64,000 bases of DNA from the NCBI RefSeq assembly GCF_003966145.1, contig NZ_RXNR01000009.1, positions 28,692 to 92,691 of the forward strand, given 5' to 3'. A model generated the notes under the pieces. It did not search any database and had not been told where the DNA came from. It saw nothing but the letters and a program-made list of their open reading frames with translations. Source of the DNA: Lysinibacillus telephonicus (GTDB taxonomy: Bacteria > Bacillota > Bacilli > Bacillales_A > Planococcaceae). A program made the position numbers and the translations under genes. Shown here in pieces: positions 26,626 through 36,559 of this stretch; the first letter of the stretch is position 1, and every line of letters begins with the position of its first letter.

Positions 26626-26771
26626 CGTTTGGTAACCTCCGTTATTTAAAACATTTATTCATTTTAACATAAAAAATCGCGCTTTTTCACAAATTTTTAT
26701 TGAATTCAAAAAATTTATAAAATGAAAACGTTTTATTGTGAAAACTCTTTTAACATTACATAATGGTGGAA

Positions 26772-26802
26772 TAAAAAAGGGACTGACAGCTGCCAGTCCC
26801 TT
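26772..26802 (-). terminator. Terminator of the YjiH-family gene
   Basis: AGGGACTGG pairs with CAGTCCCTT on the minus strand, followed by TTTTTTATT. Confidence 0.85.
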
Positions 26803-26808
26803 GAGAAA

Positions 26809-28158
26809 TTAGAATAAAATATGTGCAATCAATGCAATTAGTGGAATTGAAATTAATGTACGGACTAAGAAAATCATAAATAAATCCCAAAGTTTTAATG
26901 GGAGTTTCGTACCTAAAATTAATCCACCAACTTCAGACATGTAAATCAATTGTGTAACGGAAATTGTTGCAATAAAGAAACGAGTTAATTCTGATTCGAT
27001 ATCGGCTCCTAAAATAGAAGGCAATAACATATCAGCGAAGCCAACAATCATCGTTTGTGCAGCTTGCCCTGCTTCTGGAATTTGCAGCAGTGCTAAAATA
27101 GGCTCAAATGGCATACCTAAAATTTCAAAGAAGCTTGTAAACTCGGCGAGCACAAGTGCAATCGTACCGAACGCCATAATAATAGGTGTTACGGCAAACC
27201 ACATTTCCAGCACATTTTTAAACCCTGATAGCAAAACTTGGCCTAAGTTTTTATTGCTTTCCGCTTTTGTTAACGCGTTGTGCAAGCCGAATGTAATTGC
27301 ATTAAAGTTCTCTGGAATATCTTCCTGCTTTTCATTAGGCTTTGAGCCATCAAATAATACATCTGGTTTATGTTTTAGCGGGAAGATACGAGGCATGATA
27401 AATGCTAAAATTAACCCTACAACAATAACAGTTCCATAAAACTCGAAGAAATAGTCTTGAATGCCGATTGTTTCTACAACAACTAAACAGAACGTAATTG
27501 ATACAACTGAGAATGTTGTTGCAATTGTAGCAGCTTCACGAGCAGTATAGTTTCCGTCTTCATATTGCTTATTCGTAAGAAGAACACCGATTGTTCCATC
27601 TCCAACCCAAGAAGCCAAACAGTCAATTGCCGCACGACCAGGAATTTTAAAAACAGGACGCATTATTTTTACCATCATAGACCCGAAAAACTCTAGTAAT
27701 CCGAAATCAGTTAATAATGGAAGTAATAGACCAGCAAATAAGAATAACGTAAACATCATTGTAACTAATCCGCCATCTGGTGCTAATAACAAGCCTGCTG
27801 TATTTTCACTAGTGAAGCTTTCTGGACCTACTTGGAACAAATACATAGTAGCGAAAACTACGGCTAAAATGCGCATTACCGTCCAAAACCAGTTTACTCG
27901 GAATAAAGAGTCAGCTAAAGTACGTTCATTTTTTTCTGGAATGAATTGAAACATGACAGACCCTACCGCAGCAACAATAAATATGATGTATGCGAACCAA
28001 TGAATAAATGAAACAACTTTACCTGCCAATAAGTTAGCCAAAATTGTTATCGGGACCTTTAAACCATCATCAGTACCAATTGGTGTAATAAATAGGAAGA
28101 CACCAATTACTGAAAGTAGGATAAAGAGGACCCATGTATATGAAGTGAACTTTTTCAT
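26809..28158 (-). CDS. YjiH-family membrane protein with nucleoside-recognition (Gate) domains
   Basis: 449 residues with about ten hydrophobic segments. The segment GRAAIDCLASWVGDGTIGVLL is typical of the Gate domain found in spore-maturation and nucleoside-transport proteins, and a second such region lies in the C-terminal half (AAQTMIVGFADMLLPSIL). The transported substrate is unknown. The start MKKFTSYTW is chosen because GAGG lies 8 bases before it; an open frame extends 36 codons further upstream with no ribosome binding site. Confidence 0.8.
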   Translation of the reverse strand: MKKFTSYTWVLFILLSVIGVFLFITPIGTDDGLKVPITILANLLAGKVVSFIHWFAYIIFIVAAVGSVMFQFIPEKNERTLADSLFRVNWFWTVMRILAVVFATMYLFQVGPESFTSENTAGLLLAPDGGLVTMMFTLFLFAGLLLPLLTDFGLLEFFGSMMVKIMRPVFKIPGRAAIDCLASWVGDGTIGVLLTNKQYEDGNYTAREAATIATTFSVVSITFCLVVVETIGIQDYFFEFYGTVIVVGLILAFIMPRIFPLKHKPDVLFDGSKPNEKQEDIPENFNAITFGLHNALTKAESNKNLGQVLLSGFKNVLEMWFAVTPIIMAFGTIALVLAEFTSFFEILGMPFEPILALLQIPEAGQAAQTMIVGFADMLLPSILGADIESELTRFFIATISVTQLIYMSEVGGLILGTKLPLKLWDLFMIFLVRTLISIPLIALIAHILF

Positions 28159-28363
28159 TGTCATAACCTCTTCTAAAATTATTCGTTGAATATTTATACA
28201 ATATAAAGGGAGTATATGCAAATGTAAATATGTTTTGATAAAGAAAAAGTATTCAGAAACTTTCATTTGTATGGAAAATGAATAAAATGGTATTTGAAGG
28301 ATTGGAAAACGTCTTAATTTACAAAAAATTGCTGATTATATATGTATATTTATGCCCAAAATT

Positions 28364-28403
28364 AATAAAAAAGAAGCCGCCTCATATTAACTGAGACGAC
28401 TTC
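28364..28403 (-). terminator. Terminator of yojF-bshB2
   Basis: On the minus strand GAAGTCGTCTCA pairs imperfectly with GAGGCGGCTTC, followed by TTTTTTATT. Confidence 0.75.
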
Positions 28404-28442
28404 AATAATTAGAAAAAATACCAATGTTATGAAGTATAATGG

Positions 28443-29120
28443 TTAATCTTCAAAATCTACAATGTAAAATCTTTCATAATGCAGCCAACTATCACTCATT
28501 GGCTGACCTTCATCAACACGTTTTGTGTTTTCTTCAATCATCCAAGCAGTTTGGGAAGCGTGTGCTTGGAGGGCTTTTAATTTATCTTGTTTTACGCTGC
28601 TTACATCAATTTCAACAGGGGGAGCACCTTTGTCTGCTAATGTATTGTTTGCAAAGCCGACAGCGTAAACTGTAGGGCGAATCGTTTTTGGCATGCGTCG
28701 TACAGCTTCAACTACTGCGCGTGCAGTTGCTTCATGATCTGGGTGGACAGCATATCCCGGCAGGAAGGTAATTATTAATGATGGATTTAACTCATCAATT
28801 AAGTCTTTTACCAGTTTGACCATTTTTTCATCATCTTCAAATTCAACTGTTTTATCGCGCAGTCCCATCATTCGTAAATCTTCAATACCCATAAACTCAC
28901 ACGCGGCTTGTAATTCTTTGCGGCGAATTTCCGGCAAAGATTCTCGTGTAGCGAATGGGGGATTACCGAGATTGCGACCCATTTCACCTAGTGTTAAGCA
29001 GGCGTATGTAACAGGGACACCCATATTACGATAAAGTCTAATCGTACCCGCTGATGAAAATGCTTCATCGTCTGGATGAGGAAAGACAACTAAAATTTGA
29101 CGTTGTGGTTGTAATGTCAT
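28443..29120 (-). CDS. bshB2: Bacillithiol biosynthesis deacetylase BshB2
   Basis: LmbE-like zinc deacetylase of 225 residues. The metal motif HPDDE is at residues 15-19 and a further His pair (AVHPDHEAT) is present. It removes acetate from GlcNAc-malate in bacillithiol synthesis, and related enzymes also act on bacillithiol conjugates. It follows yojF by 14 bp, as in B. subtilis yojF-yojG. Confidence 0.88.
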   Translation of the reverse strand: MTLQPQRQILVVFPHPDDEAFSSAGTIRLYRNMGVPVTYACLTLGEMGRNLGNPPFATRESLPEIRRKELQAACEFMGIEDLRMMGLRDKTVEFEDDEKMVKLVKDLIDELNPSLIITFLPGYAVHPDHEATARAVVEAVRRMPKTIRPTVYAVGFANNTLADKGAPPVEIDVSSVKQDKLKALQAHASQTAWMIEENTKRVDEGQPMSDSWLHYERFYIVDFED

Positions 29121-29134
29121 TCTTAATCCACTCC

Positions 29135-29485
29135 TTAATAAGAAAATGGTGTTTCACTAATTTCTAGTGCAACAGCAAGTTTTCCTGTAAAGTCTAATCC
29201 AGCCATTAATAAACGGCCTTTGTCATCCAGTTCATAGTGAGTTATCCCTTGTGCGTAAACCCAACCACGTTCCATTTTCAATCCGACACGGTGTGGAGTA
29301 TCGTTAATAACCTTTGCTAATTCGTATTTGATTTTCGCATTGCGAATGAAAGCTCCAGCATTGAACACTTTTTCATTAAAATGTGTAGCATAAGCGCCAT
29401 TAGTTGTTTCTAGATGAATATAGACGTCTTTGTTCGCAAAAGAATTAAGCAATTCTTGGAGCTCGTCAATTTGTACTTCCTTCAT
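29135..29485 (-). CDS. yojF: YojF family protein (DUF1806)
   Basis: 116 residues, the usual length. Contains YIHLETTNGAYA and the C-terminal LDFTGKLAVALEISETPFSY. Its function is unknown, but it is consistently encoded directly before bshB2, so a role with bacillithiol is inferred from context. A good AGGAGAATT ribosome binding site precedes the ATG. Confidence 0.85.
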   Translation of the reverse strand: MKEVQIDELQELLNSFANKDVYIHLETTNGAYATHFNEKVFNAGAFIRNAKIKYELAKVINDTPHRVGLKMERGWVYAQGITHYELDDKGRLLMAGLDFTGKLAVALEISETPFSY

Positions 29486-29639
29486 CTTAATTCTCCTTTC
29501 ACATCTATTTACTAATAAGTATAGTAAAAAAATCCACTTTATGAAAAGAAAAAGCAGTCAAAGAACCGTTTAAAATTTATTTTACCTTGGCGGACCTTTG
29601 AGAACAGAAGGAGATATACCTTAGAATTATGCTTTTAAA

Positions 29640-29692
29640 TTAAAATAGCGGAGGGGCTGAACAGAAAATTTTATTTCCTGGACATCCCCTCC
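29640..29692 (-). terminator. Terminator of pdxK
   Basis: On the minus strand GGAGGGG pairs with CCCCTCC across a long A/T-rich loop, followed by GCTATTTTAATTT, 10 bases after the stop. Confidence 0.7.
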
Positions 29693-29701
29693 AAATGATA
29701 A

Positions 29702-30535
29702 TTAAATTTCTTTTATTGTAACTTCTGGTGCACCTAAGCGAGGTTTTGCACCATGGTAAACTGGTCCAACAAATTCATTTAGTTTCCAGCCATGTTTGAT
29801 TCCAGCTGCAACAAATTCTTTTGCTTCTAAAACAGCCTCTTTAACAGATAAGCCGTTCGCTAAGTTTGATGTTACGCTTGCTGCAAACGTACAACCAGCA
29901 CCGTGATTGTATGTAGTTTCTACTTTGTCAGTTTCAAGCAAGTAAAATTTTTCGCCATCGTAGAATAGATCCACTGCTTTGTCAGTTTGTAGGGCACGTC
30001 CACCTTTAATTACGACATTTTTCGCACCAAGAGCATGGATTTTCTCAGCAGCTGTTTTTAATTCATCAATTGTTTTAGGAGTACCTGTACCAGCTAATTG
30101 ACCAGCTTCGAAAAGGTTGGGTGTTGTCACAAGAGCGTTAGGGATAAGGTATTGAATCATGGCGTCAACTGTACCAGGATTTAACACTTCATCTTCACCT
30201 TTACATACCATTACAGGGTCAATAACGACATTTTTAACACCAGATTCGGCAATTGCTTCACCAGCAGTTTGGATTACTTCCTCTGTAGAGAGCATTCCTG
30301 TTTTCAATGCATCAATTCCAGTTGAAAAAGCTGTTTTAAGCTGTGCTTTTAAAACATCGATTGGTAATGTATAAACACCATGATTCCAGTTGTTATCAGG
30401 ATCCATTGTTGCAATTACTGTTACAGCGGCCATTCCATATGTGTTATGTTCTTCAAATGCTTTTAAATCTGCTTCCAAACCAGCGCCGCCAGAAGCATCA
30501 GAGCCAGCAATTGTTAATGTTTTTTTCAGTGACAT
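29702..30535 (-). CDS. pdxK: Pyridoxine/pyridoxal kinase PdxK (dual-cysteine type)
   Basis: Ribokinase-superfamily kinase of 277 residues, N terminus TLTIAGSDASGGAGLEADLK. It phosphorylates vitamin B6 vitamers, and the Bacillus enzyme is ThiD-like in sequence. C111 (PVMVCKGEDE) and C215 (NHGAGCTF) match the two conserved cysteines of the Gram-positive CC-type pyridoxal kinases, where Cys replaces the usual catalytic Asp. The ATG (MSLKK) is preferred to a TTG three codons upstream that sits only 2-3 bases from AAAGGGG. Confidence 0.85.
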   Translation of the reverse strand: MSLKKTLTIAGSDASGGAGLEADLKAFEEHNTYGMAAVTVIATMDPDNNWNHGVYTLPIDVLKAQLKTAFSTGIDALKTGMLSTEEVIQTAGEAIAESGVKNVVIDPVMVCKGEDEVLNPGTVDAMIQYLIPNALVTTPNLFEAGQLAGTGTPKTIDELKTAAEKIHALGAKNVVIKGGRALQTDKAVDLFYDGEKFYLLETDKVETTYNHGAGCTFAASVTSNLANGLSVKEAVLEAKEFVAAGIKHGWKLNEFVGPVYHGAKPRLGAPEVTIKEI

Positions 30536-30744
30536 ATATTTCAAACCCCTTTTTAAATAGTTTAAGTTAATATTAAAAGTATAAAGTAGTTCTGACTTTG
30601 TAAAAATAGTCAGAATGAATAAAAAGTATAAGGTCAGTTTTTGACAAGAAGTTGACTGCTATATAATGTTGTAAAAAAATCTATTAATTCTTCTATTGAA
30701 ACTGTTAACTTGTTAAAGTACGTTTAAATAGAGAGGTGCTAAAA

Positions 30745-31425
30745 ATGAAAAGAGTATTTGAAAATGAGTGGCAAGAAATACTTGCTGAAGAATTTGAAAA
30801 ACCATATTACATACAACTAAGAAAATTTGTAGCTGAGCAATATAGCATATCAACAGTTTATCCACCGCAAGAAGAAGTTATGAGCGCGTTTTATACGGTA
30901 CCATATAAGTCTGTGAAGGTTGTGATATTAGGACAGGATCCATACCATGGACCAGGACAAGCTCATGGTATGTGCTTTTCAGTAAAAAAAGGAGTGCCGC
31001 ATCCACCTAGTTTACGAAATATTTTTCAAGAGCTGCATCATGATTTAGGTTGTCCAATTCCGAAAGACGGGTACTTAATGAAATGGGCTAATCAAGGTGT
31101 GTTTTTGCTAAACACCGTACTTACTGTTCGACAAGGTGAGGCAAATTCTCATAAAGGTGCTGGTTGGGAACAATTTACCGATAAAGTAATTGAAAAGCTG
31201 GCTGAACGACAAGAACCGATAATCTTTGTGTTATGGGGAAGACCAGCTCAAATGAAACGGGCGATAATTGAACAAAAGGGTCCACAGCATTTTATATTGC
31301 AAGCTCCACATCCAAGTCCATTAAGTGCCCATCGTGGATTCTTTGGAAGCAAGCCATTCTCTAAAATTAATGCTAAATTAGTTGAGTGGGGGCAAGAGCC
31401 AATAGATTGGAATTTAAGTGAATAA
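30745..31425 (+). CDS. ung: Uracil-DNA glycosylase
   Basis: Family 1 UDG of 226 residues that removes uracil from DNA. Catalytic D65 is in GQDPYHGPGQAHG, and the second motif HPSPLSAHRGFFGSKPF carries the catalytic His. The ATG follows GAGAGGTG at 8 bases. The block ung-(small gene)-ywdI-ywdK-gerQ follows the B. subtilis order. Confidence 0.95.
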   Translation: MKRVFENEWQEILAEEFEKPYYIQLRKFVAEQYSISTVYPPQEEVMSAFYTVPYKSVKVVILGQDPYHGPGQAHGMCFSVKKGVPHPPSLRNIFQELHHDLGCPIPKDGYLMKWANQGVFLLNTVLTVRQGEANSHKGAGWEQFTDKVIEKLAERQEPIIFVLWGRPAQMKRAIIEQKGPQHFILQAPHPSPLSAHRGFFGSKPFSKINAKLVEWGQEPIDWNLSE

Positions 31426-31507
31426 AAGTAGGACCCATCTTAAAGCAAAACTTTTATCTTTGTTTATGAAACATGGTACATTGGTATTGAAAGTGGGGGA
31501 GCTTTGT

Positions 31508-31690
31508 ATGGGTGTTAATTGTTTTAAGTGTCAATATTTCCGTGTAACTTGGGATCAGAATAACCCAAGAGGCTGTGCTGCATATCAATTCAAATCGAAA
31601 CAGCTTCCTTCAATTGTTGTAAAAAAATCCTCTGGAATTGATTGTATGCAGTTTTCACCGAAGCAAACTCAGGAGGTGCGTCGAGGATGA
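31508..31690 (+). CDS. Small four-cysteine protein between ung and ywdI
   Basis: 60 residues starting MGVNCFKCQYF after a GTGGGGGAGC ribosome binding site. Cysteines lie at 5, 8, 21 and 44, which could bind one metal ion. The product is basic. It overlaps the start of the ywdI-like gene (ATGA). The conserved placement next to ung suggests a DNA-repair or housekeeping role, but I do not know a characterised homologue. Confidence 0.7.
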   Translation: MGVNCFKCQYFRVTWDQNNPRGCAAYQFKSKQLPSIVVKKSSGIDCMQFSPKQTQEVRRG

Positions 31691-31974
31691 TTTCTTATCA
31701 AGCATTATTAAGTGAAATAGAACAACTTGTAGCAAATGCGAAAAATGTCAATGATGAACACCAATTGCGAGAACAATTAAGTGCTATTCGTTCACTTTGC
31801 AACGTAGCATTAACAAATGGAAGTGCTCATCAAACATTGCAAGGACAAAAAACGATTACTAGTTTATCAAACGAAATAAATTCATCTCAAACTATGATAA
31901 ATACAGCTTCCTCCATGAGAGGGGCAAAACTTCAAGAAAACGATGCAAATGGAGATTCTATTTTTGATTTTTAA
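31687..31974 (+). CDS. ywdI: YwdI family protein
   Basis: 95 residues, beginning MISYQALLSEIEQLVANAK, helical and rich in Gln/Ser/Asn. It matches the small YwdI (DUF5327-type) family found downstream of ung in Bacillus. Function unknown. AGGAGG lies 10 bases before the ATG, which overlaps the stop of the previous gene. Confidence 0.75.
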   Translation: MISYQALLSEIEQLVANAKNVNDEHQLREQLSAIRSLCNVALTNGSAHQTLQGQKTITSLSNEINSSQTMINTASSMRGAKLQENDANGDSIFDF

Positions 31975-32104
31975 ATCAATGATCTGTTCAAATATATTAA
32001 ATTTAAAAATTGTTTAGTGTAAGCTAACAATCATGGTTCTTAATGTGCATAAATAGAGTTATAAATTTTTTAGGAGCAAGCAGCTGTCACTGTTAACGCA
32101 AATT

Positions 32105-32134
32105 AGCCGTTCCTATGCTGATACGGCGTTTTTA
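32105..32134 (+). terminator. Terminator after ywdI
   Basis: GCCGT and ACGGC arms with a 12-base loop, then GTTTTTAT. Short stem, so possibly incomplete termination before ywdK. Confidence 0.55.
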
Positions 32135-32232
32135 TACTGTAAAGCTAGCCGCTAAAGGACAAATGCGCATTATTAAAAATAAACTGTCTTTCTATTAATG
32201 AAAGACGTATTTTAAAGAAAGAGGTATAGAAA

Positions 32233-32613
32233 ATGAAAGGTTCAATTATTTCAGGTGCAATTCACGGCTTTTTGGCAGTTGCACTAGGTGCTTTTGGAGC
32301 ACATGCGCTTAAGGAAGTATTGGATGATTATGGAACAGGAATATGGGATACTGCTATACAATATCAAATGTTTCATGCTACCGCGTTGCTAGTAATCGGC
32401 ATCTTAATGAGCTCAAAATTGTTGGGTGCGTCGAAACAGCTTAAATGGGCAGCGATTTGCATGAATTTAGGTATTATATTTTTTACAGGAAGCTTGCTTG
32501 TACTAGCGATATCAGGCATTGGTATTTTAGGTGCCATCACACCTATCGGAGGCGTTTTCTTCTTAATAGGCTGGATACTTTTAATCCTTTCAGCACTGAA
32601 GCATAAAAACTAA
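32233..32613 (+). CDS. ywdK: DUF423 membrane protein (YwdK)
   Basis: 126 residues with four predicted membrane helices. GFLAVALGAFGAHALKE and the central QYQMFHATALL are family hallmarks of DUF423/YwdK. Function unknown. It has the same position between ywdI and gerQ as in B. subtilis, although an amidohydrolase and a chemoreceptor are inserted here. Confidence 0.88.
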   Translation: MKGSIISGAIHGFLAVALGAFGAHALKEVLDDYGTGIWDTAIQYQMFHATALLVIGILMSSKLLGASKQLKWAAICMNLGIIFFTGSLLVLAISGIGILGAITPIGGVFFLIGWILLILSALKHKN

Positions 32614-32626
32614 ATATGAACCCAAT

Positions 32627-32728
32627 AAGAATTATAGGGTGAAAGCATCTTATCAGCACATTGGAAAAGTAGAAAACTTTACTTTGATTGCGGTCTAATA
32701 TGTTTTACATCCTATAATTCTTTTTTTA
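32627..32728 (+). terminator. Long-loop hairpin and T-run after ywdK
   Basis: AAGAATTATAGG and CCTATAATTCTT, perfect 12-bp arms, enclose 72 bases and are followed by TTTTTTATAT. The spacing suggests a terminator with a large, perhaps structured, loop. Confidence 0.55.
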
Positions 32729-32862
32729 TATCAGTTTTTTGAATAACTTAGGAATTATATATTTTATAACCTAAATTCATGGTAAAGTAGATGATATTAC
32801 TGGTAAGTAGAACCTATAATTTAATAAAATGGATATTTTATATGTGAAAGGGGTAATTTACT

Positions 32863-34041
32863 ATGGATAATTTATTTTCAGCATTACATAAATACTATGA
32901 AGAAATGGTTTCGATTCGTCGTTACTTGCATGAAAATCCAGAGCTTTCGTTTCAAGAAGTACATACACCTGCCTATATAGCAAACTATCATCGTGACTTA
33001 GGACTTGAAGTTAGAGAAGGCGTCGGCGGCCGAGGCGTTGTTGCAACATTGCGTGGAGCAAAACCAGGTAAAACAGTTGCAATTCGTGCAGACTTTGATG
33101 CATTGGCAATTCAAGAATTAAATGATATACCTTTTAAATCAAAAGTGGATGGCGTTATGCATGCGTGTGGACATGATGGACATACTGCAATCGCTCTAGT
33201 TCTAGCAAAAACTCTTTACGAAATGAAAGAAGATTTCCATGGAAATATTGTTTTTATTCATCAATTTGCAGAGGAAATTACTCCAGGAGGAGCAAAGCCG
33301 ATGATAGAGGATGGTTGCTTAGACGGAGTAGACGTAATTTTTGGTACACATTTATGGGCACCAACCCCACTAGGAGACGTATCAGTTCGAAATGGAGCCA
33401 TCATGGCTGCAGCCGATATGTTTGAAATAACAATTCACGGGAAAGGGGGCCACGGCGCGGAACCCCATAATTCCGTAGATGCAATTGTCACAGGATCACA
33501 ATTTATTACACAGCTTCAAACTGTAGTTTCGCGTAGAGTAGATCCATTGAAGTCAGCTGTAGTTTCAGTGGGTCATTTTGAAGCGATTAATCCGTTTAAT
33601 GTGATTGCAGAAAAAGTGGTGATAAAAGGGACAGTTCGAACATTTGAAGAAGGGGTTCGTTCGTTTATTGAAAATGAAATCGAATTGCTTCTTAAATCTA
33701 TTTGCGATGGTGCACATGCAACATATGAATTTAAATTTACTAGAGGCTATCCACCTGTAGTAAACCATAAAAAAGAAACTCAATTTCTCGCAGATATAGC
33801 TTGCCAGGTTCCAGAAGTGAAAAATGTAGCAGAATGTTCTCCATTAATGGTTGGCGAGGATTTTGCGTATTATTTAGAAAAGGTACCAGGGACATTTTTC
33901 ATCACAGGTGCGAAAAACCCAGAGTGGGATATCGTCTACCCACATCATCATCCAAAATTTAACTTTGATGAAAAAGCGATGTTAATAGCTGCAAAAACTC
34001 TAGGTCTGGCTGCTTTAACATATTTAAAAAATAATAAATAA
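32863..34041 (+). CDS. M20-family amidohydrolase (N-acyl-amino acid / hippurate hydrolase type)
   Basis: 392 residues. Metal-binding motifs are ADFDALAIQE, HACGHDGHTA and EEITPGGAKPM, followed by the dimerisation domain (IHGKGGHGAEPHNSVDA). This subfamily hydrolyses N-acyl or indole conjugates of amino acids; the substrate is not predictable. It starts after an AAAGGGG ribosome binding site and is followed 38 bp later by a chemoreceptor gene. Confidence 0.88.
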   Translation: MDNLFSALHKYYEEMVSIRRYLHENPELSFQEVHTPAYIANYHRDLGLEVREGVGGRGVVATLRGAKPGKTVAIRADFDALAIQELNDIPFKSKVDGVMHACGHDGHTAIALVLAKTLYEMKEDFHGNIVFIHQFAEEITPGGAKPMIEDGCLDGVDVIFGTHLWAPTPLGDVSVRNGAIMAAADMFEITIHGKGGHGAEPHNSVDAIVTGSQFITQLQTVVSRRVDPLKSAVVSVGHFEAINPFNVIAEKVVIKGTVRTFEEGVRSFIENEIELLLKSICDGAHATYEFKFTRGYPPVVNHKKETQFLADIACQVPEVKNVAECSPLMVGEDFAYYLEKVPGTFFITGAKNPEWDIVYPHHHPKFNFDEKAMLIAAKTLGLAALTYLKNNK

Positions 34042-34079
34042 AACGATATTTAAATTAAAAGTTTATAGTGGGGGATTTT

Positions 34080-35759
34080 ATGAGTATAGGAGCCAAATTA
34101 AATGCAACAATTTATTCGCTAATTATTTTAATATGTATTTCTGTCGGTGTAAGCATTTTTAATGTAAATAATATTGAAGAAAAAATGGAAGAAGCATTAG
34201 ATTATAGAGTGACTCAAATTCTAATAGCTGATGAAATTCGGTATGCTATAGCAATGCAAGGTTTATCTGTTCGTGACATTGTATCCGGTTCTACACAGGC
34301 TAGAGAGGATTTGGCGCATTATCAAGGCTTATTAGATGAAAATATAAATAAATTAAGCGCACTAGTTTCAAGTGATACAATGAAGGGGTATCTTGATGAA
34401 ATAATTGAATATGAAGAAAGATATAAAAATAACCTTAATTTAGCACAAGCTGCTGCTGATGAAGGAGATACTAATCAAGTAGCAATTATTATCAATAATT
34501 TAAAAGAAGATGATAGACGCCTAACAGAGGTAGTATCAAAAGTGTTGGACTTCCAAAACACAAAAATCAATGAAATTAATGCAAAAGCTGATTCAGCAAT
34601 AGCAACTTCTAAAGCAATTTCCATCGGTGTATTAATTATCAGCATTATCATTAGTGTTTTCTTAGTTATCTACATTCGAAAAACAATAAAAACACCATTA
34701 AGAAAAGTTGTGGATTCTGTAAAAATTGTTTCAACTGGAGATTTAACTGAAGAAGATATTAAAGTTACATCAAAAGATGAGATTGGGCAACTTTCAAATG
34801 CCTTTAATTCGATGAAAAATAATCTTAAAACACTCATTTATAGCGTACAACAAAATACAGAGCATTTAAGCGCTGCAGCAGAAGAACTTTCAGCAAGTAC
34901 AGAGGAAGTAACTGCAACAACAGAAGATGTAACAAAACGGGTAAATGCTACAACAGAAACGGTAAAAAGCAGCTCCCAGGCGGCCTATGAAAGTGCACGA
35001 TCTATGGAAGAAACGGCTGCAGGAGTACAACGTATAGCGGAATCTACCCAAGAACTACATAACAGCTCAATGGATGCTAGTGAGACTGCTACTAAAGGTA
35101 AAGAAATTATACGTCAAGCTAATGAACAAATGAATATGATTAATCAATCAACAGAATCGGTTAATATACTCGTTCAAAAATTAAGTAAACAGACAGAAGA
35201 GATTGAAAGAATTTCAAAGGTTATTACTGAAATTACAGAACAAACAAATTTACTTGCTCTTAATGCAGCGATTGAAGCAGCACGAGCAGGAGAACACGGC
35301 AAAGGATTTGCTGTAGTTGCAGATGAAGTTAGAAAGCTAGCTGAAGAATCTAAGGAATCTGCTAGCCAAATTTTTGCTTTAACATCGGAAATAAAACTAG
35401 ATACAGAAAATGTAGAAAAAGCTGTTTCAGAATCATTATCATCTGTTCAAGATGGAGTGCAGATAATTGAGGTTGCAGGAGATTCATTCTCAAATATTGT
35501 TCAAGCAGTTGAAAATATGACTATTCAAATCCAAGAAATTTCTGCTACATCTGAGCAAATTTCTGCAAGTGCAGAAGAGGTATCTGCATCAGTAAACGAA
35601 ATTTCAAGAGGTTCATCAGAATCTGCAAATGATGTGGAACAAATTGCACTTGCAATAGAAGAACAAGCAGCGACAATGGAACAAATAAATGTTGTTGCAG
35701 TTGAGTTAAGCGATAAGGCACAAAGCTTACAAAACGAAATCCAAAAGTTTAAAATTTAA
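34080..35759 (+). CDS. Methyl-accepting chemotaxis protein
   Basis: 559 residues. One N-terminal transmembrane helix (about 9-28), a four-helix-bundle sensor domain to about 180, a second transmembrane helix (about 183-204), a HAMP linker, then the long signalling coiled coil. The signalling tip [20 protein letters not shown] and [18 protein letters not shown] are intact. Sensed ligand unknown. The ATG at 34080 is preferred to GTG 34068 because GGGGG lies 7 bases before it. No chemotaxis neighbours. Confidence 0.92.
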   Translation: MSIGAKLNATIYSLIILICISVGVSIFNVNNIEEKMEEALDYRVTQILIADEIRYAIAMQGLSVRDIVSGSTQAREDLAHYQGLLDENINKLSALVSSDTMKGYLDEIIEYEERYKNNLNLAQAAADEGDTNQVAIIINNLKEDDRRLTEVVSKVLDFQNTKINEINAKADSAIATSKAISIGVLIISIIISVFLVIYIRKTIKTPLRKVVDSVKIVSTGDLTEEDIKVTSKDEIGQLSNAFNSMKNNLKTLIYSVQQNTEHLSAAAEELSASTEEVTATTEDVTKRVNATTETVKSSSQAAYESARSMEETAAGVQRIAESTQELHNSSMDASETATKGKEIIRQANEQMNMINQSTESVNILVQKLSKQTEEIERISKVITEITEQTNLLALNAAIEAARAGEHGKGFAVVADEVRKLAEESKESASQIFALTSEIKLDTENVEKAVSESLSSVQDGVQIIEVAGDSFSNIVQAVENMTIQIQEISATSEQISASAEEVSASVNEISRGSSESANDVEQIALAIEEQAATMEQINVVAVELSDKAQSLQNEIQKFKI

Positions 35760-35779
35760 TCCAAAAAAAGTACAAATAG

Positions 35780-35831
35780 AAAATCCACTTCAATGAACCT
35801 TTAAAAAGGTTTATGAAGTGGATTTTATTTT
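35780..35831. terminator. Bidirectional terminator between MCP gene and gerQ
   Basis: AAAATCCACTTCA pairs with TGAAGTGGATTTT, with an inner AACCTTT/AAAGGTT stem and T-runs on both strands. It lies between convergent genes. Confidence 0.88.
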
Positions 35832-35836
35832 GATAA

Positions 35837-36238
35837 TTATCTTGGAGCTTGGTTGAAGTATGCAAGCTCTTCGTCGAACTCAGCATAATCGAAATAGATC
35901 ATTGGGAATAAAAAGCGGTGGTTTGATTGTAATTCACGAATAATCGCATGGTCGCGGCCAGCTGCTTCAACTACTCCACGCACTGAAACTGTATTATTGC
36001 CGCCTCTTGCTTCTGGTACAGTAAAATGGAAAGTTCCTGGTTTTCCACGATTTAGTCGTAAAATATTTTCGATATACGATTCTTCACCACGTAATGCGGC
36101 AGTGCCATTTCTTACACCACCAGTTTGCATAGTTCCTCCGCTTGTTGTTGGTGGAACTTGCTGCTGAAATTGTCCAGTTGGATACTGCCCAGTTGGATAT
36201 TGTTGTTGGCCTGTTGGGCTCCAGTAGTAATAAGTCAA
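35837..36238 (-). CDS. gerQ: Spore coat protein GerQ
   Basis: 133 residues. The Gln/Tyr/Pro-rich N terminus (QQQYPTGQYPTGQFQQQ) supplies the glutamines and the globular part (GEESYIENILRLNRGKPGTF to FPMIYFDYAEFDEEL) is the GerQ domain. In B. subtilis GerQ is a coat protein cross-linked by transglutaminase and needed to keep the cortex-lytic enzyme CwlJ in place. A TTG start (TYYYWSPTG) is chosen since AAGGGGTG lies just upstream; a further TTG ten codons earlier lacks a ribosome binding site. Relics of cwlJ lie directly upstream. Confidence 0.9.
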   Translation of the reverse strand: MTYYYWSPTGQQQYPTGQYPTGQFQQQVPPTTSGGTMQTGGVRNGTAALRGEESYIENILRLNRGKPGTFHFTVPEARGGNNTVSVRGVVEAAGRDHAIIRELQSNHRFLFPMIYFDYAEFDEELAYFNQAPR

Positions 36239-36559
36239 ACGTAACACCCCTTCAATAAAATTATACAAAATGTATATAAATTAAAAGTGACACCGACTAA
36301 ACTAAATTGTGACATATTTAAGCTAGAATACTTCTAAATTAAAAATGAACACTAAATCTTCAAATGAATTCAATCCAAATCTTTATGTTCTTAGAAAGGA
36401 TAGCATTTCGAGAACATGACCTAAAATTATTTAGGGAGAACTGCTTTGCAAGACTACTCGGAAAAGGTTGAGCTTGCAGCCAGTCAGGAAAGTGAAGTCA
36501 TTTTCTCGAAATTATCAAAAGAGAACCTATATAAGTATTTTAAAAAGAGATAAATTAAA

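Noticed and set aside
36446..36553. 35-codon plus-strand frame with TTG start behind AGGGAG
   Set aside because: It is antisense to the end of the decayed cwlJ region, very short, and not similar to a known family.
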